Origin: Desulfobacteraceae bacterium
GTDB taxonomy: Bacteria; Desulfobacterota; Desulfobacteria; Desulfobacterales; Desulfosalsimonadaceae
DNA length: 64,000 nucleotides
NCBI GenBank assembly: GCA_011390465.1
Contig: JAABSH010000011.1
Location: forward strand, 1-64,000
Reading direction: 5' to 3'
Shown: piece after piece, positions 7,860 through 17,500 of the stretch
How positions within the stretch are numbered: the stretch's first letter is position 1
Layout: each line of letters starts with the position of its first letter
Position numbers and translations under genes: made by a program
Notes under the pieces: generated by a model
Databases searched by the model: none
What the model was told of the DNA's origin: nothing
The model's input: the letters and a program-made list of their open reading frames with translations, nothing else

Positions 7860-8204
7860 TTAGTGAGCAGTCGTGGAAATGTATTTTTCAGCGGCAATCG
7901 CTAAAAGTTCAGAGCGCTTCATGCCATGTTTGCCACGGAATTCATCCACATTTTTTAATAGAGACGCGGGAAACATGACATTAAAACGTTTTTTGGGTTC
8001 TTCAGCCCTGGTTGCTGTCGGCCTGGGTATAGGTTTGTTATACTTTTTCGCAGTTTCAATCCAAAGATTGATAGCGGTTTCTATTTCCTTGAGAGCTTCT
8101 TCAGGGGTTTCTCCGAAAGCAGAACACCCTTTCAGTTCATCAACTTCAGCAATATAATCGCCGTCCCCATCTGGGTCTGGAAAAATTTTTACCGTGTAAT
8201 CCAT
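7860..8204 (-). CDS. hicB: HicB-family antitoxin
   Basis: 114 residues. Residues 1-55 are the partial RNase H-like HicB fold: YTVKIFPDPDGDGDYIAEVDELKGCSAFG, then ETPEEALKEIETAINLWIETAKKYNKPIPRP, almost the family consensus. Residues ~70-110 (KKRFNVMFPASLLKNVDEF, RSELLAIAAEKYI) look like a ribbon-helix-helix DNA-binding domain, so this is the RHH type of HicB rather than the HTH type. It lies three bases downstream of the toxin gene (toxin-first order, typical of hicAB), with GGAG in the end of hicA as ribosome site. It is expected to bind HicA and repress the promoter at 8486-8514. Confidence 0.92.
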   Translation of the reverse strand: MDYTVKIFPDPDGDGDYIAEVDELKGCSAFGETPEEALKEIETAINLWIETAKKYNKPIPRPTATRAEEPKKRFNVMFPASLLKNVDEFRGKHGMKRSELLAIAAEKYISTTAH

Positions 8205-8207
8205 TAC

Positions 8208-8444
8208 TTATTCTCCATCAACAATCTTAATTGCTTGCCTGACCTGATAACTTTTTGCTGTCCCATCTTTTTTTTTCTGTGCAATTATCGGGGTTTCAAT
8301 TTCGATGTGAACAAAAATGTGATGACTTCCGCTGATCCTATCAAGTTTGAATCCATTATGTTCAAGCCATGCAATAAAATCAGCAAATTTTATATTATGC
8401 GGGTTTCTCCTGATCTTTAGATTCTTCTTATCGGCTTTGGTCAT
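8208..8444 (-). CDS. hicA: HicA-family mRNA interferase toxin
   Basis: 78 residues. It carries the double-stranded RNA-binding-like HicA fold with the catalytic histidine in ISGSHHIFVH (Gly-Ser-His motif). The preceding segment IKFADFIAWLEHNGFKLDR and the C-terminal YQVRQAIKIV match the family's first and last helices. The N-terminal extension TKADKKNLKIRRNPHNI is a little longer than usual. HicA enzymes cleave mRNA. The gene heads the operon and is followed directly by hicB. Confidence 0.9.
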   Translation of the reverse strand: MTKADKKNLKIRRNPHNIKFADFIAWLEHNGFKLDRISGSHHIFVHIEIETPIIAQKKKDGTAKSYQVRQAIKIVDGE

Positions 8445-8485
8445 ATTTCTGAATCATTCAGGTGAATTCAACTTTAATAAATAAT

Positions 8486-8514
8486 ATAATAGTGTGTAAA
8501 TACACATTTGTCAA
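8486..8514 (-). promoter_or_regulatory. hicAB sigma70-type promoter with operator palindrome in the spacer
   Basis: On the minus strand TTGACA (8514-8509), a 17-base spacer and TATTAT (8491-8486) form a near-consensus promoter about 40 bases upstream of hicA. Within the spacer lies a perfect palindrome TGTGTAAATACACA (8493-8506; plus-strand reading; 6-bp arms, 2-base centre). A repressor bound there would cover both promoter boxes, as expected for autorepression by the ribbon-helix-helix HicB. Confidence 0.8.
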
Positions 8515-8550
8515 TTTTTGGGGTCGCTATAGGTATTCTTGCCATTGTAA

Positions 8551-9771
8551 TCACCCAAAATCGTCGTAGGCAATCATTTCCGGTTCCACGCCGTAGCTGT
8601 CCAGCATATCCAGGACTGCGCTGAGCATGAGCGGCGGGCCGCAGATGTAGTATTCCACTTCCTGGGGATCGGGGTGAGTGCTGATGTATTCATCTTCAAG
8701 ACACTGGTGAATGTAACCGGTCATGCCGTCCCAGTGGTCTTCGGGCAAGGGCTCGGAGAGCGCGATATGAAAAGTGAAATTGTCATTTTCCCTTTCCAGT
8801 TCCCGGAATTCTTCTTCGTAAAAAATTTCCTCTTTGGACCGGGCCCCGTACCAGAACGTTATTTTCCGGTCGGTTTTCAGGGTTCTCAACTGGTGAAAAA
8901 TATGGCTGCGCATGGGCGCCATGCCGGCCCCGCCGCCGATAAAGCACATTTCCCGGTTCGTGTCCCTGGCCATGAAATCCCCATAGGGGCCGCTCAGGGT
9001 CACCTTAGCCCCGGGTTTCAGCCCGAACACATAGGATGAGCCCACGCCCGGCGGCAGGTCCGGCTGGCCCGGGGGCGGTGTGGCAATGCGGATGGTAAAC
9101 CGCAGACGGTGATTTTCCGACGGCGGGCTGGCCAGGGAATAGGCCCGGAACACCGGCTTATCAGATCTGGCTTTGAGCTGGCGCAGGTTAAATTTTTCCC
9201 AGGCCGCTTCAAACCGGTCCGTCACGTCAAATTCCGTAAATTCAACCTTGTATTCCGGAATATCAATCTGAATGTAGGCCCCGGCCTCAAATTCCAAAGT
9301 TTCGCCGTCATCCAGCTCCAGCACCAGTTCTTTGATAAAGGTGGCCACGTTTTTATTGGATACCACGGTGGCATTGTATTTTTTAATACTGAAAATTTCC
9401 GGCGGAATTTCAATCTCCATGTCTTCGCGCACTTTTACCTGGCAGGACAGCCGGATGTGTTCCTTTTTTTCCATGCGGGAAAGATGGGGCAGTTCCGTGG
9501 GCAGAATATCGCCCCCGCCCTTCTGGATTTTGCACCGGCACTGACCGCAGGAGCCGCCGCCGCCGCAGGCGGACGGCAGAAAAATGTCATTATTGGACAA
9601 TGCCGCCAGCAGCGTGGTGCCGACGGTGGCTTTCACGGGTTGTGAATCGTCGCCATTGATAATAATGGTCTGGTCGCCCTTGCGCACCACCCGGGCTTCC
9701 ACAAACAGCAGCAGAAACACCAGCATCAGGATGACAGCGGTAAAAATGCTTATGCTGACGGCAAAAATCAA
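8551..9771 (-). CDS. nqrF: Na+-translocating NADH:quinone reductase subunit F (NADH/FAD/2Fe-2S)
   Basis: 406 residues, the normal NqrF size. An N-terminal membrane helix ([21 protein letters not shown]; about 2-22) is followed by a [2Fe-2S] domain with [12 protein letters not shown] and a later Cys in RLSCQV. A ferredoxin-reductase module follows, with [11 protein letters not shown] (FAD), [14 protein letters not shown] and YYICGPPLM (NADH). The chain ends in DDFG. NqrF takes electrons from NADH and is the entry point of the pump. It starts at a TTG (9771) whose last bases overlap the nqrE stop (TTGA), so a 4-base overlap supports this start. It is the last gene of the operon. Confidence 0.96.
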   Translation of the reverse strand: MIFAVSISIFTAVILMLVFLLLFVEARVVRKGDQTIIINGDDSQPVKATVGTTLLAALSNNDIFLPSACGGGGSCGQCRCKIQKGGGDILPTELPHLSRMEKKEHIRLSCQVKVREDMEIEIPPEIFSIKKYNATVVSNKNVATFIKELVLELDDGETLEFEAGAYIQIDIPEYKVEFTEFDVTDRFEAAWEKFNLRQLKARSDKPVFRAYSLASPPSENHRLRFTIRIATPPPGQPDLPPGVGSSYVFGLKPGAKVTLSGPYGDFMARDTNREMCFIGGGAGMAPMRSHIFHQLRTLKTDRKITFWYGARSKEEIFYEEEFRELERENDNFTFHIALSEPLPEDHWDGMTGYIHQCLEDEYISTHPDPQEVEYYICGPPLMLSAVLDMLDSYGVEPEMIAYDDFG

Positions 9772-10376
9772 AATACAATTCCTGAAAACAACATAAAGGC
9801 CATGGCCATGAGGCCGGTAACAATCATGGTGAGCCCGTAGCCTTCCATGCCGTAAGGGGGATTGGCGTAGCGGAGCTTGATGCGGATGGCGGCCATGGAC
9901 ACAATGGCCATGAGCCAGCCCACGCCCGATCCAAACCCGAACACCACGGATTCAATGAATGTGTGGTTCCGCTCCACCATAAAAAGCGAGGTGCCCAGAA
10001 TGGCGCAGTTTACCGCAATAAGCGGCAGAAACACGCCCAGGCCCGCATACAGGGCCGCGGAAAACCGGTCGATGATCATTTCAATGGCCTGAACCATGGC
10101 GGCGATCACCGCGATAAACAGAATGAATTTGAGAAAACTGAGATTAAGATTGGGAAATCCCAGCCAGTAAAGGGCTCCCGGGGCCAACAGATAGTTGTAA
10201 ATCAGCCAGTTCACCGGCGTGGTGACGGTAAGCACAAACACCACGGCAAATCCCAGGCCGATGGCCGTGTCGATATTTTTGGACACCGCCACAAAGGAAC
10301 ACATCCCCAAAAAATAGGCCAGCAGGATGTTTCCGGTAAAAACGGAATTTAAAAATATGCCGATCAGGTTTTCCAT
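9768..10376 (-). CDS. nqrE: Nqr subunit E
   Basis: 202 residues from the ATG at 10376, which overlaps the nqrD stop by one base (TAATG). A longer frame exists upstream but is not needed. The start [26 protein letters not shown], given here in part, is typical of NqrE. About six membrane helices are visible, including the half-helix with conserved Cys (AYFLGMCSF) and NCAILG near residue 115, where the paired subunits D and E hold an intramembrane Fe centre by family knowledge. It pairs with NqrD in the membrane. Confidence 0.95.
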   Translation of the reverse strand: MENLIGIFLNSVFTGNILLAYFLGMCSFVAVSKNIDTAIGLGFAVVFVLTVTTPVNWLIYNYLLAPGALYWLGFPNLNLSFLKFILFIAVIAAMVQAIEMIIDRFSAALYAGLGVFLPLIAVNCAILGTSLFMVERNHTFIESVVFGFGSGVGWLMAIVSMAAIRIKLRYANPPYGMEGYGLTMIVTGLMAMAFMLFSGIVF

Positions 10377-10996
10377 TACTGATCCAGCTCCCTTTTCCCG
10401 GCCACGGCCTTCTGAAGCCACACCAGCAGGCCGATAATGATGAATGCGGCCGGGGCCAGCAGCATGAACCCGGCATCCACATACCCGGCTTTGTACAAAA
10501 CATCCGGAACCATCTGAATACCGAAAAGCGTTCCGGACCCGAGAAGCTCCCGGAAAAACGCCACGATCAGCAGCACGGACCCGTACCCGAACCCGTTTCC
10601 CACACCGTCGATAAACGCCAGATGAGGGGGATTGGACAGGGCAAAGGCCTCTGCCCGGCCCAGGACAATGCAGTTGGTAATGATGAGCCCCACAAACACG
10701 GAAAGCTGCTTGCTCACGTCGTACATGTAAGCCCGCAAAAATTCATCAGTCAAAATCACAAACGTCGAAATAATGGACAGCTCCACAATGATCCGGATAT
10801 TTTTGGGAATCTGTTTGCGCAAAAGGGAAATCATAAGGCTTGAGCAGGACAGCACAAAAGTCATGGAAAGGGCCATGACAAAGGCGGTTTTGAGCTGCAC
10901 GGTAACCGCCAGGGCCGAACAGATGCCCAGCATCTGAATATTGATGGGGTTGTCCGTCCAGATGGGGCGCAGAAAAATTTGAAGCGTCTTATTCAT
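10376..10996 (-). CDS. nqrD: Nqr subunit D
   Basis: 206 residues from the ATG at 10996, giving [17 protein letters not shown], the usual NqrD start. This start overlaps the end of nqrC by 8 bases. About six membrane helices are present. Conserved cysteines fall in [10 protein letters not shown] and [15 protein letters not shown], the mirror images of those in NqrE, as expected for the D/E pair holding an intramembrane iron centre. [10 protein letters not shown] near residue 135 is the family signature. Confidence 0.95.
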   Translation of the reverse strand: MNKTLQIFLRPIWTDNPINIQMLGICSALAVTVQLKTAFVMALSMTFVLSCSSLMISLLRKQIPKNIRIIVELSIISTFVILTDEFLRAYMYDVSKQLSVFVGLIITNCIVLGRAEAFALSNPPHLAFIDGVGNGFGYGSVLLIVAFFRELLGSGTLFGIQMVPDVLYKAGYVDAGFMLLAPAAFIIIGLLVWLQKAVAGKRELDQ

Positions 10997-11750
10997 GATC
11001 AGGGTCTTCACACCAGGGTTCATGGTTCTGCATCCGGCATTGCAGCGCGTTCTGCCGGAAATTCAGGGATACGGGTTCATATTTTTTCAGAATCCGGTGC
11101 AGCCCCTGGGTCAGGTACTGGCCGGTCAACGTGGCCCCGCTGATGCCGTCCACATAATTGGACAGTTTTTCATCTGCCACGCTGTCTGCCGCGCTGCCTT
11201 TGGCAATGGCAACGGCCACGAATTCATTTTCCGGATTCACGATTTTTTTGCCCACAAAATTTTCCTGAAACCATTGATTCTCAATTTCTCCGCCCAGGCC
11301 CGGGGTTTCGGAATGCTTGTATACGGTAAAGCCTTCAATGGTGGCGCCGTCGTCTTTCAGGGCCATGTACCCGTGAATTTTACCCCACAGGCCGTTGGAT
11401 TCCACGGGAATAATGTAAGAGCGGATGCGGCTGTCTTCATCCATGGCCAGATAAAGGGGCATCAGGCCGGACTGTTCCGGGGTTTCCAGGGTGTCCGGAT
11501 TGATGATGGCCCCTTCCCCATCCACATAATATTTAAAAATATTTTCCTTGTACAGCCGGTCAATTTCTTCGCCGGTATATTTCCGGCCGGGCGCGACCAG
11601 CGAAATAGACTGCAATATGTTTTTCCTGCGGTCAATCTGAAAATTTCTTTCCTGAACCGGCTGCAGCCGGGAGGAGGCCGCTGTGAGCAGCGAACTGCAC
11701 ACCAGGCACAGCACCAGGGCAAACACGATGGATTTCATCCGGTCAGACAT
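10989..11750 (-). CDS. nqrC: Nqr subunit C (covalent FMN subunit)
   Basis: 253 residues from the ATG at 11750 (MSDRMKSIVFALVLCLVCSS), which overlaps the nqrB stop by 8 bases. One N-terminal membrane helix is followed by a periplasmic FMN-binding domain. The flavin attachment motif SGATLT (in DGISGATLTGQ, about residue 203) carries FMN on its threonine by phosphoester linkage in characterised NqrC. The C-terminal ~25 residues are rich in Cys, His and acidic residues ([18 protein letters not shown]) and appear to be an extension of unknown use; this tail encodes the overlap with nqrD. Confidence 0.95.
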   Translation of the reverse strand: MSDRMKSIVFALVLCLVCSSLLTAASSRLQPVQERNFQIDRRKNILQSISLVAPGRKYTGEEIDRLYKENIFKYYVDGEGAIINPDTLETPEQSGLMPLYLAMDEDSRIRSYIIPVESNGLWGKIHGYMALKDDGATIEGFTVYKHSETPGLGGEIENQWFQENFVGKKIVNPENEFVAVAIAKGSAADSVADEKLSNYVDGISGATLTGQYLTQGLHRILKKYEPVSLNFRQNALQCRMQNHEPWCEDPDHE

Positions 11751-12933
11751 TGGGAATCCTTTTTGCCATGTGCAGGCGTATCTCAACAAAATCAAACAGC
11801 GGCGCAAACAGATTCATAAACAGAATCGCCATCATCACCCCTTCGGGAAACGCGGGATTAAACACCCGGATCAGCACCGTGAGCATGCCGATGAGAAACC
11901 CGTAAATCCATTTGGACACTGTTGTTCCGGGAGCGGACACCGGGTCTGTGGCCATATAAACAATGCCGAACATGAACCCGCCCGCGGCCAGGTGGTAAAA
12001 GGGATTCACATTTGCCCAGGGATTTAACGACGCAGTGCTGAAAATGCCGATCAGAAAACTGGTGGCAAGCAGCCCCACGACCCCGCCGATCATGATGCGG
12101 TAGCTGGCAACACCCGTTACAATCAGAATCACCGCGCCGATGAGACAGCAGATGGCCGATGTCGCGCCCACGCTGCCCGGATAATTGCCGATAAACAGCC
12201 TTGTCAGGGTAAATCCGGCATCGTGCAGCATGGCTTCAAGGGTCTGGAATGATCCGGTGAGAATGGTCATGGCAAGGGGCGTTGCGCCGGAAACCGCAGC
12301 CACTGTCGTATCCCGGGCCGCCACCCAGACCGCGTCCCCGGACATCTGGGCCGGATACGCGAAAAAAACAAACGCCCGGGCCGTGAGCGCGGGATTGAAA
12401 ATATTACGGCCCGTGCCGCCGAAAACTTCTTTTCCAATAATCACGCCAAAGGAAATGCCCACCGCTGCCTGCCACAGGGGCATGGTGGGCGGCAGGGTCA
12501 TGGGAAACAGCAGGCCGGTGACCAGAAACCCTTCGCTGATGGGATGTTTCCGGATCACGGAAAACAGCATTTCCCAAAAAAATCCCGCCACATAGGAGAC
12601 GACAATGAGCGGCATAACGGTGATCAGGCCGCTGGTCAGAATATTTAGAAACCGCAACTCGCCGCCGGATGCGGCCAGGGACTGGTATCCGGTGTTATAG
12701 ATACCGAAAAAGAGCGGCGGCATGAGCGCCAGCAGCACAATGCTCATAAACCGCTTTAAATCAATGCCGTCGCGCACAAACGGCGCTTTTTGAACCGGAA
12801 TGGCCGGAATAAAAAAAATGGTTTCCACTGCTTCAAACAGCGGTTTGAATTTTTCCAGCCGGCCGTTTTCCGCAAAATGACGGCGGTTTTTTTCAAAGGC
12901 CCGGCGAAGGCCGTTTTCCAGCTGTTTAAACAC
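11743..12933 (-). CDS. nqrB: Nqr subunit B (membrane flavin subunit)
   Basis: 396 residues from the GTG at 12933 (MFKQLENGLRRAFEKNRRHF), chosen because NqrB proteins begin with this amphipathic segment followed by GRLEKFKPLFEAVET, and because it overlaps nqrA by 8 bases like the other junctions. About ten membrane helices are predicted. The covalent FMN site SGAT (VSGATPLAMT, about residue 215) is present, as is GGTGRNIFNPALTARAF. NqrB also carries riboflavin and forms the sodium path in studied enzymes. An in-frame extension to 13011 lies inside nqrA and is unlikely to be used. Confidence 0.95.
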   Translation of the reverse strand: MFKQLENGLRRAFEKNRRHFAENGRLEKFKPLFEAVETIFFIPAIPVQKAPFVRDGIDLKRFMSIVLLALMPPLFFGIYNTGYQSLAASGGELRFLNILTSGLITVMPLIVVSYVAGFFWEMLFSVIRKHPISEGFLVTGLLFPMTLPPTMPLWQAAVGISFGVIIGKEVFGGTGRNIFNPALTARAFVFFAYPAQMSGDAVWVAARDTTVAAVSGATPLAMTILTGSFQTLEAMLHDAGFTLTRLFIGNYPGSVGATSAICCLIGAVILIVTGVASYRIMIGGVVGLLATSFLIGIFSTASLNPWANVNPFYHLAAGGFMFGIVYMATDPVSAPGTTVSKWIYGFLIGMLTVLIRVFNPAFPEGVMMAILFMNLFAPLFDFVEIRLHMAKRIPNV

Positions 12934-14278
12934 CCTGTTGCAGCTCCTTGTGATAGCGCCGTCGTGCGGCAATGAGAAAATCCGTGAGATCAATTTTGGA
13001 CGGACACACAAATGAACACAATCCGCATTCCACGCAATCCAGCAGCCCGTGCTTCAGCGCGTCTTCAATTTCATCCGCGTAAAGGCTTTTATAAGTATAC
13101 TGGGGCATGATGTTTACCGGGCAGACAGCAGCGCAGTATCCGCAGTTCACGCAGGGACGTTCCTCCCCGTGCAACCCCGTATCCGCCGGCAGCGGTTTGG
13201 AGAAAAACGTGGACATAATTGTCCGGGAATTGGAGAGTTTTGAAAATCCCGGCCGCACAAATCCGAAAAATTCGCCCTGGTGCGGGTCTTTGACCACCAT
13301 GACAGATGTTTCATAAAAACCCAGAAACGTGTCTGCCGTGCCCGAATAACCGGAAAACAAACCCCCGGCCACCCACCGGGCCGGATCAGGCGATGCTTTG
13401 CCGGCTGCCACATCTTTAAACCGGGCTCCCATGCGGGTTTTAACGTGGCAGCCGTCCGAAGTGCCATCGGAAAACGCCACGATCCGGTCTGTGGGATAGG
13501 CCCCGGTCTGCAAAAATTTTCCCAGCACCACCACATCCTGGCCGTCCATATACCAGTCCTGATTTTCATCCGGGGATTTCTTGGTGTGAAACAGCACCAC
13601 ACCGGCATCAGATGCGGGAAAGCCGCCGCGTATCCGATGGGTGGGCGTGATATCAATGTCGTGTTTTTCCTGTTTTGAACCGGTGTCAAACCACGAAATA
13701 TTCACCGTATTGGCAAGACGCTCAAGGGCTTTGAGGCCCAGATCAAAAAATGACTGATTGTTTTTCAAATAAACCCCGGCTGCCGGCTGAAACGGGTCTG
13801 CCGACCCCAGGGTAATCCAGACGGCGTTTGGAGTGGCCTTGGGATCTGCAATGGCACGAAAGGGCAGCTGACGGATGAACCCCCACATGCCGCCGGCCAT
13901 GAGATGGGCAATCAGGTCCTGCCGGTCCAGGGCGGCAATTTCTGATGCCTGAAACGTTTTAAAGGATTCTTTTGCTTCATCCGCATCCAGAAGAATGATG
14001 ATTTCTTCGATTACCCGCCGGGGGCCATAGGTGATTTTTTCTATTTTACCGGCTCCGGGAGAAAGAAATTTTATGTCAGGATTTTTTTTGTCTTCAAAAA
14101 GCGCGGTGCCGATTTTTACCCGGTCGCCTTCAGCAACCAGCAGCCGGGGTTTTATAAAAGGAATGGCAACCGGCACGGCAGCCACCCGGGACACCGCGGA
14201 CCGGTCCACCACCTCGGAAGAAGGTTTTCCGGCAATTTTTTCGCAGGACCACCCTTTTTTGACCTTAACGGTTTTCAT
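12926..14278 (-). CDS. nqrA: Nqr subunit A carrying two ferredoxin-type Cys motifs
   Basis: 450 residues, the normal NqrA length. N-terminal KGWSCEKIAGKPSSEV and VAIPFIKPRLLVAEGDRVKIGTALFEDKK form the RnfC/NqrA barrel-sandwich part. Near the C-terminus there are two complete CxxCxxCxxxCP motifs, Cys376/379/382/386 (CVNCGYCAAVCP) and Cys415/418/421/425 (CVECGLCSFVCP). The well-studied Vibrio subunit, as I recall it, keeps only a fragment of the second motif and has no cluster; RnfC, the homologue, has both. The position as first gene of an nqrABCDEF operon and the partners with SGAT motifs identify this as Nqr, not Rnf. It probably binds two [4Fe-4S] clusters. Confidence 0.92.
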   Translation of the reverse strand: MKTVKVKKGWSCEKIAGKPSSEVVDRSAVSRVAAVPVAIPFIKPRLLVAEGDRVKIGTALFEDKKNPDIKFLSPGAGKIEKITYGPRRVIEEIIILLDADEAKESFKTFQASEIAALDRQDLIAHLMAGGMWGFIRQLPFRAIADPKATPNAVWITLGSADPFQPAAGVYLKNNQSFFDLGLKALERLANTVNISWFDTGSKQEKHDIDITPTHRIRGGFPASDAGVVLFHTKKSPDENQDWYMDGQDVVVLGKFLQTGAYPTDRIVAFSDGTSDGCHVKTRMGARFKDVAAGKASPDPARWVAGGLFSGYSGTADTFLGFYETSVMVVKDPHQGEFFGFVRPGFSKLSNSRTIMSTFFSKPLPADTGLHGEERPCVNCGYCAAVCPVNIMPQYTYKSLYADEIEDALKHGLLDCVECGLCSFVCPSKIDLTDFLIAARRRYHKELQQGV

Positions 14279-14306
14279 ATCTTACATATCTTAACGGTTT
14301 TCATAT
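14264..14306. repeat. 17-bp direct duplication at the nqrA start
   Basis: CTTAACGGTTTTCATAT occurs at 14264-14280 and again at 14290-14306. On the minus strand each copy begins ATGAAAACCGTTAAG, the first codons of nqrA. The upstream copy opens a 9-codon frame whose TGA overlaps the nqrA ATG (ATGA). It could be a leader peptide or a simple slippage scar. Confidence 0.7.
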
Positions 14307-14389
14307 GATGATAGGCGATTGTACTTTGCTGACTGAATCTGACGCGTTACGGTTGCGTCTTGATCACCATTTCGGCCACTTCGCCTGCA

Positions 14390-14437
14390 GGGTGCGGGGT
14401 TTATCCCCACCCGAAACAGGAGGGCGTAAAGCCCTCC
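14390..14437. repeat. Two adjacent GC-rich hairpins between nqrA and the activase gene
   Basis: The first hairpin, 14390-14412, pairs GGGTG(c)GGGG with CCCCACCC around TTTAT. The second, 14419-14437, pairs GGAGGGC with GCCCTCC around GTAAA and is followed by CCTAC. They lie in the 250-bp gap 14279-14534, upstream of nqrA and downstream of the activase gene, both on the minus strand. They may end or protect the activase transcript. No gene was seen in the gap. Confidence 0.6.
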
Positions 14438-14534
14438 CCTACAGTGGCTATGATCAAGCCCTGCGGTTGCATTCACTGCCACAGAATTAAACCGATACCA
14501 TAAAGATTTTTATTTTTCGATAAAATTTTATTTT

Positions 14535-17500
14535 TCAGCCGTACTTCCGCATCTGCTCATGCAGGCGACGGGCCTGCAGGCAAAACGCTTCCAGTTTTGC
14601 GTGAATGAGCTGAGGAAAGGGAGAGCCGTCGGTTTCAATGGCCAGAAACGGCAAATCATCAACTTCCGCCAGCACTTTTTTAAGCTGCGGGGCCGCGCCG
14701 TCAGCGCTCCGCAGTTTCACTTCCCGGTTCATGGTATCCGTTAAAATAGCTTCAGACAAGCGGTTGGGCATGCACCCAAAGGGCCCCAGGGCAATGACGC
14801 CGCAGACACGGGTCCCGGCTTCGGCAAGCGCGCTGCCAATGGTCAGCACGGCTTCGCCAGTCAGTTTTTCAGAAATAAACGGGGCTGCCGTATGGATAAT
14901 TTCCCGGACATTTACCGGTTCAGCGGCAATAAGCCCGGACTGGGAAAAAATCCGGGTCAGCCGCTGTTCATACCGGTCCATAAAAATCCGGCGCAGGGCA
15001 AAATTCAGGCGGGCTTTTACGGACATGGCAGTTCCGTTCCCATTGCCCTGAAACAGGTAATCCGCATACCGGAACCATTCCGCCACTGGCGAACAGGTCA
15101 CGGCAAATCCCATCTCCGCCAGGCGCCAGGGCAGATTCTGCCGGGAAAAATCTTCCCGCCGCACAAAGATCTCACCCGTGAGCAGAATTTGCGGCACTGC
15201 ATCACAGGGCATTTTCTTGGGCAGGGCCGCCAGGGTTTGCAGGTGCCAGGAAAGCTCCCGGCAGAGATCGTTGAAATCGCCCTTTTCAATCACATGCACC
15301 AGCGCGGAAACCGCCTTTTCAAACGCTGCTTCCGCCTGATCCGTGTCCCGGGCACTGGCCAGCAGCCGGGAACGGACATCTTCCATCAAATCCGCGCAGA
15401 CCACCGCCCGCCACGCCCGTCGATTGTCAAAGCCTTTTCCCATGGTAGAATACGTATTGTCCGACGTCAGGGAAAATACCGCCACATCCGGCAGTTTCAG
15501 GCGTTCTATCAGATCCCGCATAAACACGGCATACTGGCCGAACCGGCACGGGCCGCTGGCAGACGGCATGAAATACACCAGAATTTCATCCGGCTGCTTT
15601 TTGTGATAAACATAATCCAACAGCGTGCCGGTGGTCAGAATCAGCGGAAGGCATTCTTTGCACGATGTATTGGCCCGCCCCAGCTTAAGGGTGGATTCGT
15701 CCGCCGGTTGGACCTCGGCCACATGATACCCTGCCCTTTGGAACACAGCGGCAATGGCCCGGGTGGAAATCCGGCCCATGGAAGGAATCAGAAAGGTCAC
15801 CCGGGAATCGGTCATGGGCAGCACCTGGCCCGCGGAGGTTTTTACCATGGGCACGCCTTTGCGCATAAAGGTTTCTGCCGGAGCAACCGGTTTTGCGGGG
15901 GGCTGTTGGACTCCCTGCTGCCGTGTGCGGATCTCCCGGTACTGGTGCACAATATCCAGGAATGCCTCAATTCGGGTTTCCAGGCCCGCATCCGCGGTGT
16001 GGCTGTCCAGCTCCAGGGTCAGAGACGGTTTGCGGCCCATAATGGCCCGGAAATAGGTGAGCAGAAAAGAATCCGGGCCGCAGGAAAAATTGGTGATATA
16101 GGTGCCGAACAATTGGGGATGATTTTCCACCAGCCGGGCCGCCTTTAAAATTATCTGGCCCATGCCCCAGTACATTCCGGGTTTTGCGGTTTCATTTTCA
16201 AAAGGCAGAAAATCAAAGGGAATCACCTGAATGCCCCGGGACGCAAATTTATGGGGAATGCCCATATGGGCTTCTTCCACCATGGCATTATACGGCCGGC
16301 CAAAAATCACCACCGCGATTTTTTCCGGATGAGACGCCAGTTCCGTAAGTATTTGCCGGCCTTTTTCCTTCATCCGGTCATAACACGCCTGCTGAACCGC
16401 AATCGCCCGGTTAACGGCGGCGTCTGCTGATTTGGCGGAAACCCCCATGTCCCGGGCCAGTTGAACCATCGGATCCCTGGCGTCGGTGATGCCATGGCGC
16501 AAATCCATAAACGGCGTCAGCACCCGGGTGCCGTTTTTTGCCAAATCATCCAGCAATGGTTTAAATGCGGTTTTCAGATAAAACGGCTCTCCCTGAACAA
16601 ACGGGCAGGCCTGGGCACCCGGCTGGGCACCCGGCTGGGCATCGGGAGCCCCGTTATTTTCAATGGGAATAGAGCGCAGATGGGGCAGGAAAATAAAATC
16701 CAGCCCCTGGGCCGTGCTGATCAGGGTATGAAAAAATCCATGGGCCAGTTCCGCGGGGTAGCAGAAAGCCGCATTCCGGAGATCCCGCCCCCGCCTGGAC
16801 GCCACACGGGGCAATACCAGCTCCATGTTCAGAGATTTGAAAAATGTTTTGTAAAACGGATACAGGGTATTGACCAGAAAACTTTTATTGATCCCCACCC
16901 GGGGCCGGCCGGCAGTTTGGGCGAGGGGCAGGTCCCGGTTTTCAAAAATCAGCTTTTCCCGAAACCGCACCAGATCCAGAGATTCAACATCAAACGCAAG
17001 GTTGCGACGGAGGTTGTAATACCGGTTGCAGGCCCCGCCAAAGGGATATTTTTTTCCTTCCAGAATAATCATATTGATTTCGCAGCGGCGGTCGCATTTT
17101 TCCTTTCCCCCCCCGCAGACAAAGGATTTGCCGTATTGTACTTCCCGGGCAGCCAAATGGTCCAGATCAAATTTTTTAGGCGTCATCACCCCCAGTTCCA
17201 GCCGCTTTTTGATTTCCAGGGCCGCCCCGAACGCGCCCATCAGGCCGGGTTCCGGAGGCACAATGATCTTTTTGCCGGTCAGGGCCGCCATGGCAAGGGG
17301 CACGGCCCGGTTGTAACACACCCCGCCCTGCATGAATATTTTTTCGCCCACGGGCCGGTTGCCTTTGACCCGGTTGTTGTAGTTCATGCAGATGGAGTAC
17401 ACCAGGCCGGCAATGATGTCGTGATAATCAATTCCCTCATGAATGGCGGTTTTAATGTCCGAAGAGATAAAAGCCGCGCACTGGTCATTGAAATTCGGGG

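Noticed and set aside
12933-13011. Upstream extension of nqrB to an earlier start
   Set aside because: The 26 extra residues lie inside nqrA and do not match NqrB; the GTG at 12933 gives the family start and the same 8-base overlap as the other junctions.
14892-16148. Open frame (418 codons) on the plus strand opposite the activase C-terminal part
   Set aside because: Same reason: antisense to a well-supported gene, with biased composition (Gly, His, Gln, Arg) and no recognisable motif.
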